Assembly: GCA_902493595.1 (NCBI GenBank)
Contig: CABUPU010000001.1
Location: forward strand, 1 to 64,000
Length of the DNA: 64,000 bases
Direction: 5' to 3'
Origin: an uncultured Mycoplasma sp.
GTDB lineage: Bacteria; Bacillota_I; Bacilli_A; RF39; UBA660
The notes under the pieces were generated by a model. It was not told the DNA's origin, made no database searches, and worked only from the letters and a program-made list of their open reading frames with translations. The translations under genes were made by a program, and so were the position numbers. This document shows positions 44,967-54,524 of this stretch, piece by piece (position 1 is the first letter of the stretch; each line of letters begins with the position of its first letter).

Positions 44967-45485
44967 ATGAGAGAAGGAATAGGTGGAATACAATTATTTT
45001 TAATTGTTGTTATATTGGTTTTAACTTTTGCGGGAATTATGTCACTTACGATTAATCAATCCAATGCATTTGCAATCAAAGACCAACTTGTATCAATTCT
45101 AGAAACTGCTGGAGGACTTGATCTATCTTCAGAATGTGTAAGCGGAAATTGTAATACAAGTATAAAGGATCAGGAAACTTTACAAAAAATTATTGATTCT
45201 TTGGATAGCAACTCATATAGACAAACTGGAGATTGTGAAAAAATAGCGGAAAATTTAAGTAGTAAAGCTGTTGTAGCTGGTTATACCAGAACTGGAGAAA
45301 AAACTTTAAGTGGTAAAAAAGATTCGTTTTGTATTGCAAAAATACCAGCTCAAAAAACTAATAGTGAAGATACTTTAAAGGGATATTATTATCAAATTTA
45401 TGTTTTTTATCAACTTGATATTCCAATTATGAATGCTTTATTTAATTTTAGAGCAATAGGAGAAACAAAATTATTATATAAATAG
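44967..45485 (+). CDS. Pilin-like/TadE-like membrane protein
   Basis: 172 aa. MREGIGGIQLFLIVVILVLTFAGIMSLTI: short polar head and TM helix (about 8-28), then an outer domain with conserved Cys (SSECVSGNC, GDCEKIAENL, DSFCIAK). Position suggests a minor pilin of the TadE/TadF kind, although sequence identity to those families is not evident to me. Confidence 0.6.
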   Translation: MREGIGGIQLFLIVVILVLTFAGIMSLTINQSNAFAIKDQLVSILETAGGLDLSSECVSGNCNTSIKDQETLQKIIDSLDSNSYRQTGDCEKIAENLSSKAVVAGYTRTGEKTLSGKKDSFCIAKIPAQKTNSEDTLKGYYYQIYVFYQLDIPIMNALFNFRAIGETKLLYK

Positions 45486-45494
45486 GAGAAAAGA

Positions 45495-46493
45495 ATGAAT
45501 GTAATTATTTCAAATAAAAATGAAAGTATTTTAATGAGTTTAGGAATTGATGTAATTAAAACATTAAATGGTGTTTTTACTGTGGATGATTTAGCTGCAA
45601 CATTTAAAAACTTTTATTATAATAGAATGATACTTGATATTACAGCAATTGAGGATTATGAAAACATTAATACAATGCAAAATCTATCTGTTGCTTTTGA
45701 TATGTCCAAAGTAATTATTCTTTTGGATGATTCAAATGTGGTGTCTTCACCAATGTATTTATCAAGCTTAGTATCTATGGGCATTTACAATTTTACTAAA
45801 AATGCTGATGCAATTCCGTTTTTAATTGATAATCCTAATTCATATAAGGATGTTGCAAATTATCAAGATTTAAATATGAGAATGGAGGAACCTAAGCTTA
45901 ATGATAATGCAAAAACAAATAATGTTGGATTTATAGGCCAAAGAATTATTGGGATTAAAAATGTTACCGAGCACGCTGGAGCAACAACACTTACATATTT
46001 GTTGAAAAAACATTTAGAAAAGAATTATAAGGTTAAAGCATGTGAACTTGATAAAGGTGATTTGATATATTTTAATGACAATAACTTAGACATTAATGTT
46101 AACAGTTTTGAATTAAACAAATATTTAAGTAATTTAAATAATAATGAAACTGAAGTTATTTTGATAGATATGAATAATGCTGATGTTGAAAGTTATTTTA
46201 CGGATGTTTTATATTTAATTGAACCTGGGCTTATTCAACTTAATAAATTAATAAAGTTAGATAGACAAGCATTTAGTAAATTAAAAGGGAAAAAGATTAT
46301 TTTAAATAGAAGTGTACTTTCACAAAGTGATGTAACTGATTTTGAAAAAGAAAGTGGAAGTAAAGTATTTTATAATATGCCAAATGTTGATGACAAAATT
46401 GATGATAATATTGTAATAAAAAAACTTCTTAAGGAGTTAGGGTTTACGAGAATTGATGATCATGAGTCAAAAGGATTTAGTATATTTAGATAA
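45495..46493 (+). CDS. TadZ/CpaE-like protein with degenerate P-loop
   Basis: 332 aa, cytoplasmic. Receiver-like N-terminus (ISNKNESILMSLGIDVI), then a MinD/ParA-like half. The Walker A region reads EHAGATTLTY in place of a GKGGxGKT-type loop, so the signature Lys is missing; an ADxDxGD-like CELDKGDLIYF and LIDMNN follow. TadZ/CpaE proteins position the pilus machinery at the pole. Loss of the P-loop Lys suggests a structural role. Confidence 0.75.
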   Translation: MNVIISNKNESILMSLGIDVIKTLNGVFTVDDLAATFKNFYYNRMILDITAIEDYENINTMQNLSVAFDMSKVIILLDDSNVVSSPMYLSSLVSMGIYNFTKNADAIPFLIDNPNSYKDVANYQDLNMRMEEPKLNDNAKTNNVGFIGQRIIGIKNVTEHAGATTLTYLLKKHLEKNYKVKACELDKGDLIYFNDNNLDINVNSFELNKYLSNLNNNETEVILIDMNNADVESYFTDVLYLIEPGLIQLNKLIKLDRQAFSKLKGKKIILNRSVLSQSDVTDFEKESGSKVFYNMPNVDDKIDDNIVIKKLLKELGFTRIDDHESKGFSIFR

Positions 46494-46518
46494 ATAATGT
46501 AAAGTGTAAACTTAATTA

Positions 46519-46547
46519 TTGACATAATTAGGTAAAAAAGGTAAAAT
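46519..46547 (+). promoter_or_regulatory. Promoter
   Basis: TTGACA (46519-46524), 17 nt, TAAAAT (46542-46547), upstream of the first of two small membrane-protein genes. Confidence 0.75.
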
Positions 46548-46572
46548 AAAGATATGTAAAGGAGAGTTGTAT

Positions 46573-46923
46573 ATGTCAGATATTAATAATGTTGGAAATG
46601 GTGCTTTTTGTTCTACTACTGCTGAGGTATGGCAATTCATTGGAAGAATCGTTTTAATTTTAAAGATAGTTATTCCTATTATGCTTATTGTTTTAGGAAT
46701 TATAGGACTTGGAAAGGCTGTTCTTGCTGATGATGATAAAGAGATTAAAACTCAAGTTAATAAATTAATAACTAAGTTTATTGCTGCAGTGGTTATATTC
46801 TTTTTACCAAACCTTGTTACAGCATGCTTCAAACTTGTTAATGGATTTAGTGAAGTCGAAGCAGACTATATGATTTGTGTAAATTGTATAAGTAGTCCAA
46901 GTAGTTGTCAAGTTAGTAAATAG
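46573..46923 (+). CDS. VirB2/TrbC-like two-TM small membrane protein 1
   Basis: 116 aa from ATG 46573 (aaaggag 8 nt upstream; a TTG 6 nt earlier is less likely). Cys-containing head, two TM helices (about 22-45 and 62-85) with a charged turn LADDDKEIKTQVN, and a tail with Cys. Layout resembles VirB2/TrbC-like pilins. Close paralog of the gene at 47004. It has its own promoter and terminator. Confidence 0.65.
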   Translation: MSDINNVGNGAFCSTTAEVWQFIGRIVLILKIVIPIMLIVLGIIGLGKAVLADDDKEIKTQVNKLITKFIAAVVIFFLPNLVTACFKLVNGFSEVEADYMICVNCISSPSSCQVSK

Positions 46924-46949
46924 CCATTATATACAAAATAATGGTTTTT
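46924..46949 (+). terminator. Rho-independent terminator
   Basis: 7-bp stem ccattat/ataatgg (46924-46930, 46938-46944), then T5. Confidence 0.7.
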
Positions 46950-46951
46950 GT

Positions 46952-46980
46952 TTGTAATTTTTTTTAATATATGGTATAGT
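46952..46980 (+). promoter_or_regulatory. Promoter
   Basis: TTGTAA (46952-46957), 17 nt, TATAGT (46975-46980) with a TGG extended -10. Confidence 0.6.
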
Positions 46981-47003
46981 ATTGTTACCAAAGGGGTGAA
47001 ATT

Positions 47004-47378
47004 ATGAACATTGGAACAGAAAATGGATTTTGTGCAAGTACAATAACAATTTGGCAAGGTCTTGGTTATGTACTATTAATATTTAAAATAATACTTCCCA
47101 TAGTGCTTATTGTTTTAGGTATAATCACACTTGGAAAGTCTGTTATTTCGGATGATGATAAAGAGGTAAAAAAAGGTATTAAGGGACTTATAACAAAGTT
47201 TATTATAGCGGTTGTAATATTTTTCTTACCGAGCATAATGAACGGAATTTATCCACTTATAACTGGGTTTGATATGGTAGAAAAAGATTATGATGTTTGT
47301 ATGGAATGTTTTACACATCCAAAAGGAAGTTATTGCTTAAAAAAAGTTGATACTTATAATGAGAATAATAGTAAATAA
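47004..47378 (+). CDS. VirB2/TrbC-like two-TM small membrane protein 2
   Basis: 124 aa, paralog of the preceding gene: same Cys in the head (GFCASTITIWQ), LPIVLIVLGIITLGKSV, the ISDDDKEVKKGIKGLITKFI turn, FFLPSIM, and Cys in the tail. Ribosome site aggggtg. Closed by its own terminator. Two separately transcribed copies suggest dosage or alternative use. Confidence 0.65.
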   Translation: MNIGTENGFCASTITIWQGLGYVLLIFKIILPIVLIVLGIITLGKSVISDDDKEVKKGIKGLITKFIIAVVIFFLPSIMNGIYPLITGFDMVEKDYDVCMECFTHPKGSYCLKKVDTYNENNSK

Positions 47379-47394
47379 AACTATTATTTTTTTT
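47364..47394 (+). terminator. Rho-independent terminator
   Basis: 8-bp stem aataatag/ctattatt, loop taaataaaa, T-run; it begins within the last codons of the gene. Confidence 0.7.
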
Positions 47395-47407
47395 ATTTAA
47401 AATATAT

Positions 47408-47423
47408 CGAACAAGTGTACTTG
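47408..47423. promoter_or_regulatory. Possible LexA-like box upstream of uvrA
   Basis: cgaacaagtgtacttg carries the CGAAC half-site with a weaker GTaCt second half and a CAAGT/ACTTG dyad. uvrA is SOS-controlled in Bacillota. Weak match, about 85 nt upstream of the start codon. Confidence 0.3.
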
Positions 47424-47506
47424 ATTTATCTTTTTAAATATGTTATATTAATTATGCAAAAAATTTATTTTTTGTGGTAGAATAATAAAAGCAAAGAAGG
47501 TATAAT

Positions 47507-50308
47507 ATGGATAAAATTATAGTAAAGGGAGCAAGAGAAAATAATTTAAAAAATGTAAATATTGAACTTCCTAAAAATAAATTAATTGTAATGACTGGTG
47601 TGTCGGGAAGTGGTAAAAGTAGTTTAGCTTTCGATACTATTTTTGCTGAGGGACAAAGAAGATATGTTGAAAGTTTATCTGCATATGCAAGACAATTTAT
47701 CGGAGGTACAGAAAAACCAGATGTTGATTCAATTGAAGGGTTATCTCCATCAATTAGTATTGATCAAAAATCCACAAACAAAAATCCTCGTTCAACTGTA
47801 GGAACTATTACAGAGATTTATGATTATTTAAGACTTTTATTTGCTAGAATAGGTGTACCTTATTGTCCAACTCATAAAATTCCTATTAAGAGTCAATCTA
47901 TTGAAGAAATGACTAATAAAATTATGGAATATGATGGCAAAAAAATAAGCATTTTATCTCCAATAATTCATGGCGAAAAAGGATTGCACGAAGAAGAAAT
48001 TGAAGATGTTAAAAAAAGTGGTTATACTAAACTTAGAGTGAATGGTAATTATGTTAATGTTGATGATGATTTTACTTTAGAGAAAAATAAAAAGGATAAC
48101 ATAGATATAGTAATTGATAAATTAACTGTTGCAAGTGATGAAAGAAGTAGAATTTTCGAAGATATCGAAGCATCTTGTAAAATGGCTAATGGAAAAGTAG
48201 TATTTTTAGTTGATGATGAAGAAATAATAATGAGTGAAAAATATGCTTGTAATAAATGTAATTATTCAATTCCTGAACTTGAACCAAGACTTTTTTCATT
48301 TAACTCTCCATATGGTGCTTGTGAAGAATGCAAAGGTATAGGAACGAAACTTAAAATAAGTGAAGATCTTATTATGCCTGATAAAGATAAAACTTTAAAT
48401 CATGGGGCACTTCTTCCTATAAATAATGATAATAACTTATATTTTAGTGCTTTAAAACAAGTATGTAAAAAATATGATATAGATATGGATACTCCAGTTA
48501 AAAATATTTCAAGGAAAAAACTTGATATTATATTTTATGGTACCAAAGAAAAAATGGATTTTAAGTATGAATCAAAAACAGGAAATGTAAGGTATGTAAC
48601 TGATTATTATGAAGGTGTAGTTAATTTACTTCAGCGAAGGTATATTGAAACATCTGCATCTTGGGTAAGGGATTGGCTTTCAAATTATATGGTTGAAAGT
48701 ACTTGTGAAAAATGTAAGGGTACAAGACTAAAAAAAGAAGTTTTAAATATATTTATAAATAAAAAGAATATTTATGATTTAACTGATATGAATTTAACAA
48801 AGTTAAAGAATTTTTTAGAGTGTTTAAAACTTAATGAAGAAGAAAAAAATATTAGTTTACTTGTTTTAAAGGAAATTATTAATAGACTTACATTTTTAGA
48901 AAATGTTGGGCTTAATTATTTAACATTAAATCGTAGTGCAGAAACATTATCAGGTGGTGAAGCACAAAGAATTAGGTTAGCTACTCAAATAGGAAGTAAA
49001 CTTTCAGGAGTATTATATGTTCTTGATGAACCCTCAATTGGACTTCATCAAAGAGATAATCAAAGACTTATAAATAGTCTTAAAGAAATGCGTGATTTAG
49101 GAAATACTTTGATTGTAGTTGAACATGATGAAGATACAATGAGACAATGTGACTTTTTAGTGGACATTGGACCTGGTGCTGGAGAAAATGGCGGTAATGT
49201 TGTGGCTTTTGGTACTCCTGAGGAAGTTATGAAAAATAAAAATAGTTTAACTGGTAAATATTTAAGTGGAGAACTTAAAATTGATGTACCTAAAACTCGT
49301 AGAAAAGGGAATGGTAAATTTTTATCTATTAAAGGAGCTAAAGAAAATAACTTAAGAGATATTGATGTAGATTTTCCTTTAGGTAAATTTGTTTGTGTAA
49401 CTGGTGTTTCTGGAAGTGGTAAAAGTACTTTAGTAAATGAAATACTTTATAAAACACTTCAAAATTATGTATATAAATCAAAAGTTATTCCAGGTAAATG
49501 CGATAAAGTTGAAGGACTTTCTAATATTGATAAGGTTGTAATGATTACGCAAGATGCTATTGGTAGAACACCACGAAGTAATCCCGCAACTTATGTAGGC
49601 GTTTTCGATGATATTAGAGATTTATTTACAAATACTAAAGAGGCTAAAATTAAGGGCTATGATAAAGGTAAATTTTCTTTCAATGTAAAAGGTGGAAGAT
49701 GTGAAGCGTGTCAAGGTGATGGTGTTAAGAAAATTGAAATGCATTTTTTACCTGATGTTTATGTAACTTGTGATGTATGTCATGGCAAAAGATATAATAA
49801 AGAGACTTTAAGTGTTACATATAAAGGAAAAAATATTGCTGATGTACTTGATATGCGAGTAAGTGAAGCTCTAGAGTTTTTTGAAAATGTTCCTAAAATA
49901 TATAATAAATTAAAAGTTTTAAATGATGTTGGACTTTCATACATTAAACTTGGACAAAGTGCTGTAGAGCTCTCAGGAGGAGAAGCTGGTAGAGTTAAAC
50001 TTTCTAAAGAACTACAAAAGAAAGCAACTGGTAAAAGTGTGTTTATTTTAGATGAACCAACAACAGGTCTTCATAGTGATGATATTAAAAAATTACTCGA
50101 AATTTTAAATAGCATTGTTGACAATGGTGATACTGTTATTGTGATTGAGCATAATTTGGATGTAATTAAAGTAGCTGATCATATTATTGATCTAGGACCT
50201 GAAGGAGGAGATGGAGGCGGTAAAATTGTTTGTACTGGTACTCCTGAAGAAATAATAAAAAATAAAAACTCTTATACAGGTTTATATCTAAAAAAATATT
50301 TAAAATAA
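47507..50308 (+). CDS. uvrA: Excinuclease ABC subunit A (UvrA)
   Basis: 933 aa, normal length. Two ABC ATPase modules: Walker A GVSGSGKSS near the N-terminus and GVSGSGKST in the second half; signatures LSGGEAQRIRLATQIG and LSGGEAGRVKLSKELQ (the usual Gln is Gly in the second). Zinc modules CNKCNYSIPELEPRLFSFN and CEACQGDGVKKIEMHFLPD...CDVCHGKRY. It recognises DNA lesions with UvrB in nucleotide excision repair. Confidence 0.97.
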   Translation: MDKIIVKGARENNLKNVNIELPKNKLIVMTGVSGSGKSSLAFDTIFAEGQRRYVESLSAYARQFIGGTEKPDVDSIEGLSPSISIDQKSTNKNPRSTVGTITEIYDYLRLLFARIGVPYCPTHKIPIKSQSIEEMTNKIMEYDGKKISILSPIIHGEKGLHEEEIEDVKKSGYTKLRVNGNYVNVDDDFTLEKNKKDNIDIVIDKLTVASDERSRIFEDIEASCKMANGKVVFLVDDEEIIMSEKYACNKCNYSIPELEPRLFSFNSPYGACEECKGIGTKLKISEDLIMPDKDKTLNHGALLPINNDNNLYFSALKQVCKKYDIDMDTPVKNISRKKLDIIFYGTKEKMDFKYESKTGNVRYVTDYYEGVVNLLQRRYIETSASWVRDWLSNYMVESTCEKCKGTRLKKEVLNIFINKKNIYDLTDMNLTKLKNFLECLKLNEEEKNISLLVLKEIINRLTFLENVGLNYLTLNRSAETLSGGEAQRIRLATQIGSKLSGVLYVLDEPSIGLHQRDNQRLINSLKEMRDLGNTLIVVEHDEDTMRQCDFLVDIGPGAGENGGNVVAFGTPEEVMKNKNSLTGKYLSGELKIDVPKTRRKGNGKFLSIKGAKENNLRDIDVDFPLGKFVCVTGVSGSGKSTLVNEILYKTLQNYVYKSKVIPGKCDKVEGLSNIDKVVMITQDAIGRTPRSNPATYVGVFDDIRDLFTNTKEAKIKGYDKGKFSFNVKGGRCEACQGDGVKKIEMHFLPDVYVTCDVCHGKRYNKETLSVTYKGKNIADVLDMRVSEALEFFENVPKIYNKLKVLNDVGLSYIKLGQSAVELSGGEAGRVKLSKELQKKATGKSVFILDEPTTGLHSDDIKKLLEILNSIVDNGDTVIVIEHNLDVIKVADHIIDLGPEGGDGGGKIVCTGTPEEIIKNKNSYTGLYLKKYLK

Positions 50309-50352
50309 AGAAATAGGTGGGTTATGGATATAGAAAAATATATAATATTTTA

Positions 50353-50888
50353 ATGAATGATTATATTGCTCAAAGTATAAATGATAATTTGGATTACTTA
50401 TTAAAAGTAATACCTGAACTTAAATTTATGGTTGGATTTGAACATAAACATCCGCACCATCATCTAGATGTTTAGAATCACACATTATATGCTTTATCAT
50501 TTTCTTTAAAAGATTTTAAAGTTCGTATGAGTTTACTTTTACATGATATTGGTAAACCATTTTCTTTTATTGAGGGAGAAGTAAGAAATTTTCCTGATCA
50601 TCCATGCGTTTCAATGCAATAGTTTTATGTTATATTAAAGAGATTAGAATTTAATGCTGAAAAAATTTGCAAATTGTGCTATTTACTTAATATGCATGAT
50701 ACTTCGATTAAGGATGAAGAAATAATATATAATGAGGAACTAATGAAAAAAGATTTTTGGTACAAGTATGCGATTCACTTGCACATAATCCAAATAAACT
50801 TGTCAAAAGAATAACATATTTACAAATAACTTTGAATAAATTCAAAAAACAAGACAATGAAATATTAGAACTAATTACAAGAGTCTAA
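50353..50888 (+). pseudogene. HD-domain phosphohydrolase pseudogene
   Basis: A frame from ATG 50353 reads FEHKHPHHHLDV-stop-NHTLYAL, LLHDIGKPFSF and FPDHPCVSMQ-stop, then LLNMHDTSI. Two TAG stops interrupt it, and a frameshift near 50758 moves the remaining homology (VCDSLAHNPNKL) to another frame ending at TAA 50886. The HD metal-binding pattern (H...HD) is that of nucleotidyltransferase-associated or PolyA-type HD domains. This fills most of the gap between uvrA and the methyltransferase gene. Confidence 0.85.
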
Positions 50889-50951
50889 TATTTTTTCATT
50901 TAAAATTGCCTTTTTATATAATTTATTTTATAATTTAATTGGTGATGAAAA

Positions 50952-51800
50952 ATGCTTATATCCAATTGGAAAGATTATAAAATTATAAAAGCTAGTAATG
51001 GAGAAAAATTAGAAAAATGGAATAATATAAAATTATTAAGACCAGATCCTATTGTTATGTGGAATTTAGGAAAAATTAGTGAAAATGAATGTGATGCTGT
51101 ATATTATAGATCTAATACTGGTGGTGGTTACTGGAAAAATATTAATAATATTCCTTCATATTGGCAAATTGAATATAAAGATTTAATTTTTAATATTAAA
51201 CAAATGGGATTTAAACATACTGGACTTTTTCCAGAACAAGCTGTTAACTGGGAAAGAATGATTAAAAAAATTAAAGAAAGTAATCGCGATGATATCAAAG
51301 TTTTAAATTTATTTGCTTATACTGGTGGAGCTACTTTAGCTTGTTTATCTGCAGGTGCAAGTGTTGTACATGTTGATTCATCAAAGGGAATTAATGATTG
51401 GGCAAAAGAAAATGTAAAATCATCTGGATTTGAAAATAGATCAGTTCGCTTTTTAGTTGATGATGTGAAAAAATTTGTACAAAGGGAAATTCGAAGGGGC
51501 AATAAATATGATGCGATTATTATGGATCCACCAAGTTACGGAAGAGGTAGTAATAATGAGGTCTGGTCTATAGAAAAAGACCTAGACGGTCTATTGGCGG
51601 ATTGTAAAAAAATTCTTGCTCGTGATTTTTTATTTGTTTGTGTCAATACTTATACAGCAAATTTATCTCTTTTAACACTAGAAAATATTTTAAAAGTTCA
51701 TTTTAATAACAAAATAAATGTCGATGAAATAGCTTTGCCTATAGAAAATACTAATTTATATTTACCTTGTGGAATAACAGGTTGGATAGATAATGACTAA
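50952..51800 (+). CDS. Class I SAM-dependent (rRNA-type) methyltransferase
   Basis: 282 aa. SAM-binding motif VLNLFAYTGGATLACLSAGA, motif II VVHVDSSKG, and catalytic motif DAIIMDPPSYGRG, as in RlmI/RlmK-like m5C or m2G 23S rRNA methyltransferases. No PUA domain is evident. It overlaps by 8 bp the pseudouridine synthase gene, consistent with an RNA-modification operon. Confidence 0.85.
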   Translation: MLISNWKDYKIIKASNGEKLEKWNNIKLLRPDPIVMWNLGKISENECDAVYYRSNTGGGYWKNINNIPSYWQIEYKDLIFNIKQMGFKHTGLFPEQAVNWERMIKKIKESNRDDIKVLNLFAYTGGATLACLSAGASVVHVDSSKGINDWAKENVKSSGFENRSVRFLVDDVKKFVQREIRRGNKYDAIIMDPPSYGRGSNNEVWSIEKDLDGLLADCKKILARDFLFVCVNTYTANLSLLTLENILKVHFNNKINVDEIALPIENTNLYLPCGITGWIDND

Positions 51801-52437
51801 ACTAAGTGTATTATATGAAGATAATCATATTATTGTAGTTTTTAAGGCCGCAGGTGTTTTATCTCAAGGAGATAAAACTGGTGATGAGGACATGCTAACA
51901 ATAATAAAAAAATATTTAAAAGAAAAGTATAATAAACCAGGTAATGTTTATTTAGGACTTGTTCATAGACTTGATAGACCAGTAAGCGGTATAATGGTTT
52001 TTGCTAAAACATCGAAAGCAGCCTCAAGATTATCCGATGAAATAAGAAATAACAAAATGCACAAGAAATACATGGCAATTGTACATGGGTATTTAGATGA
52101 AAAAGAGGGAACATTAAGAAATAAAATAGAAAAAATTGATAATAAAAAAGTTCTAATAGATACTTCAAATGGTAAAGAAGCAATTTTAAATTATAAAGTA
52201 ATCAAAGAAAAAAATAATCTTTCTTTAGTGGACATTGATTTAGTTACAGGAAGATATCATCAAATTAGAATACAGTTTGCTAATATTAAACATCCCTTAT
52301 ATGGTGACTTTCTTTATAACAAAAAAGACAGCAATCCACTTGCATTAGTATCATACAGTTTATCATTTATTCATCCTGTAACTAAAGAAAATATGACTTT
52401 TACATTAAATCCGATAGAAAAATACATAAATTTATAG
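51793..52437 (+). CDS. RluA-family pseudouridine synthase
   Basis: 214 aa, short single-domain RluA type. Catalytic motif HRLDRPVSGIMVFAKT (Asp), conserved KKYMAIVHG and GRYHQIRIQ with the HPLYGD block. It isomerises U in rRNA or tRNA; the target is not decidable here. No S4 domain. The start overlaps the methyltransferase gene. Confidence 0.92.
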   Translation: MTKLSVLYEDNHIIVVFKAAGVLSQGDKTGDEDMLTIIKKYLKEKYNKPGNVYLGLVHRLDRPVSGIMVFAKTSKAASRLSDEIRNNKMHKKYMAIVHGYLDEKEGTLRNKIEKIDNKKVLIDTSNGKEAILNYKVIKEKNNLSLVDIDLVTGRYHQIRIQFANIKHPLYGDFLYNKKDSNPLALVSYSLSFIHPVTKENMTFTLNPIEKYINL

Positions 52438-52446
52438 TTTTTTTGT

Positions 52447-52483
52447 AGACTTGTGGTTTCTTTTGAGACATAAGTCTTTTTTT
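52447..52483 (+). terminator. Terminator after RluA-type gene
   Basis: 9-bp stem agacttgtg/cataagtct with one G-T pair, 13-nt loop, T-run. It overlaps the promoter of the following XRE gene. Confidence 0.65.
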
Positions 52484-52493
52484 GCGGTATAAT
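52465..52493 (+). promoter_or_regulatory. Promoter of XRE gene, possibly leaderless
   Basis: GAGACA (52465-52470), 17 nt, TATAAT (52488-52493). ATG at 52504 is only 10 nt after the -10, with no Shine-Dalgarno sequence. Confidence 0.5.
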
Positions 52494-52503
52494 TATATTT
52501 GGT

Positions 52504-53586
52504 ATGAAAGATATTGATAATGAATTAGTTGGAAAGTTTATTGAGACTTTAAGAAAAGAAAAGGGATTGACTCAGCAGGATTTAGCCGACAAACTATCAG
52601 TTACAAGCCAAGCAGTATCAAAGTGGGAGATGGGGAAAAATTTACCTGATATTGCGACTCAAAGAATGATATGTAATGCGTTTAATATAACACTCGAAGA
52701 ACTTCATGCTGGTGAAAGAGATTTAAAAAAGAGAAATAAATCCAAACAAATGAAAAAAGAAAATAAAATTTTTTCTATTATTTTAATTTGTATAATTCCA
52801 GTAATGGTTTTCTTCGTGGTATATTTTATAATAAATTTTAGAGCTTTAAAAATTTATTATTCCAATAGTAAAATAACTAACGAAGAAAATAGTGTTAGAG
52901 CTAATCTTTTAATATTAAAGCTTCCTAGAAAATTAATAATTTTTATAAATAATATTGAACCATCAAATTATGAAGTTAAGGATTCTGACTTGTTAGAATT
53001 AAATCTATATTCTGGTAAGAAAAAGCTTTTAACGACTAGCATGGTTAAAAATGACATTTTTGAAGTTAACACATTAACTTTTGAACCAGATAAAGTAAAA
53101 TTAGTTTTGACGGTTGATAGTGCAGATGGTACTGCTAAAAATTTTGAAAGAAAATTCAAATTAGTTAAATATACTAATAAAAATAGAAATGATGACGATT
53201 ATACTGATAAAGCATTAAATTATTTGTCTAGTGATGATATTGCAAAGAAACTTGAAAAAGATGGATATACATTAACAGATACAAAAGTTTATGAAAAAAC
53301 TGAGGAAAATAATGGAGTAACAATAAGAGTTAAGTATGATTTAGGTCATGAAAAAATTGAAATATTACATATTCATAATAATTTTACAGAAAAAATATCA
53401 GTTGATTATCAACTAAAAATGTTTCAAACAGTAGTTTTTAACAAAAATGACATTGATAGTATATCTGAAAAATATGTTTATGATCTAAAAACTAAAAAAA
53501 ATACTTGTGAAATTGGCCAGTGTACAACACTTAAAAATACCCGTAAACTCGTAGAAAAATACCTTATACAACTTCAGGTTGAATAG
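52504..53586 (+). CDS. XRE-family membrane-anchored regulator
   Basis: 360 aa. HTH in residues about 9-65 (LTQQDLADKLSVTSQAVSKWEMGKNLPD), TM helix about 96-116, outer domain of about 240 aa ending with a Cys pair (TCEIGQC). Probably a membrane-bound one-component regulator. The neighbouring secreted protein gene at 53655 may be its target. Confidence 0.8.
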   Translation: MKDIDNELVGKFIETLRKEKGLTQQDLADKLSVTSQAVSKWEMGKNLPDIATQRMICNAFNITLEELHAGERDLKKRNKSKQMKKENKIFSIILICIIPVMVFFVVYFIINFRALKIYYSNSKITNEENSVRANLLILKLPRKLIIFINNIEPSNYEVKDSDLLELNLYSGKKKLLTTSMVKNDIFEVNTLTFEPDKVKLVLTVDSADGTAKNFERKFKLVKYTNKNRNDDDYTDKALNYLSSDDIAKKLEKDGYTLTDTKVYEKTEENNGVTIRVKYDLGHEKIEILHIHNNFTEKISVDYQLKMFQTVVFNKNDIDSISEKYVYDLKTKKNTCEIGQCTTLKNTRKLVEKYLIQLQVE

Positions 53587-53654
53587 AACTCAACTTACAA
53601 TATCTTGCATTTTTCGACCTTTTTGGGTTATGATAATCTCGAAAGGAGGTAATG

Positions 53655-54524
53655 TTGAAGATAAGATTTGTAATTGCTGCATTTCTTGTAATCTTATTTG
53701 TTCCATTTAGTGTTGTCAAAGCACAAAACATGAGTGAAGACATTAATTATATTACAACTCAAAGTGGTGTAAGAATAACTACGGAAGACTATAATAAATT
53801 AATTGTCATTTATAGCGATGCTTATATTCAAACAATGACAAATGAGGATTATGAAAACTTCAAAGCAAAAAATATCAATATTAACAACTTAGTAAAAACT
53901 GAAAAGTATTACAAAACAACTTATAATAATTTAACTCATGAAGTTACAAATACTGAAGTATCTAAAAATGAATTTAATAATTATAATCCGAATGCCGAAA
54001 CCTTAGGTTCTAGTCATTTCGTTGAAACTCAGTATAAAAGACTTAATGTATCTTTATCAGCAAATGGTGATGGATATGGCGATATATTTGTTGGATTATT
54101 ATGGAAGATGATACCAAGTACTAGATCATTTGATGTAATTGCTGCAAGATATGTTGGTATGAGTGATGTTGATGGTACTCAATCTGGAAAACAAATCTGG
54201 GGAACTAATGGAAACTATACATATGTATTATATGGATGGAACGGAACTAATATTAATAGACAAGATAATGGTTTTGGAATATCAATGAATATAACTAATG
54301 ATAGTACAATTAATTATCTTGAAAATTATATGGAATCCGCTGTTAAGTTTAGTGGAAATTTCCAATGGATTGGTGCTAGTTATCAACATGCTACAAGAAC
54401 AACAACACTTGCTCAATCAAAAAGTTATACTTTAGCAGAGAATGGTAAAAATGGTGTAATATTATTTACAGGTAACATTGGTGAAAGATATGATAATATG
54501 CCTGGAGTTTATGCAGAATTATAG
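53655..54524 (+). CDS. Secreted protein of unknown function
   Basis: 289 aa from TTG 53655; ATG 53652 is in the same frame but lies only about 1 nt from the aaggaggt ribosome site, so TTG with 5-nt spacing is the better start. Signal peptide (about 1-24, cleavage after VVKA). Mature part is Asn/Thr/Tyr-rich, mostly beta, with no motif I recognise. A TTGCAT-18-TATGAT promoter precedes it. Confidence 0.65.
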   Translation: MKIRFVIAAFLVILFVPFSVVKAQNMSEDINYITTQSGVRITTEDYNKLIVIYSDAYIQTMTNEDYENFKAKNININNLVKTEKYYKTTYNNLTHEVTNTEVSKNEFNNYNPNAETLGSSHFVETQYKRLNVSLSANGDGYGDIFVGLLWKMIPSTRSFDVIAARYVGMSDVDGTQSGKQIWGTNGNYTYVLYGWNGTNINRQDNGFGISMNITNDSTINYLENYMESAVKFSGNFQWIGASYQHATRTTTLAQSKSYTLAENGKNGVILFTGNIGERYDNMPGVYAEL

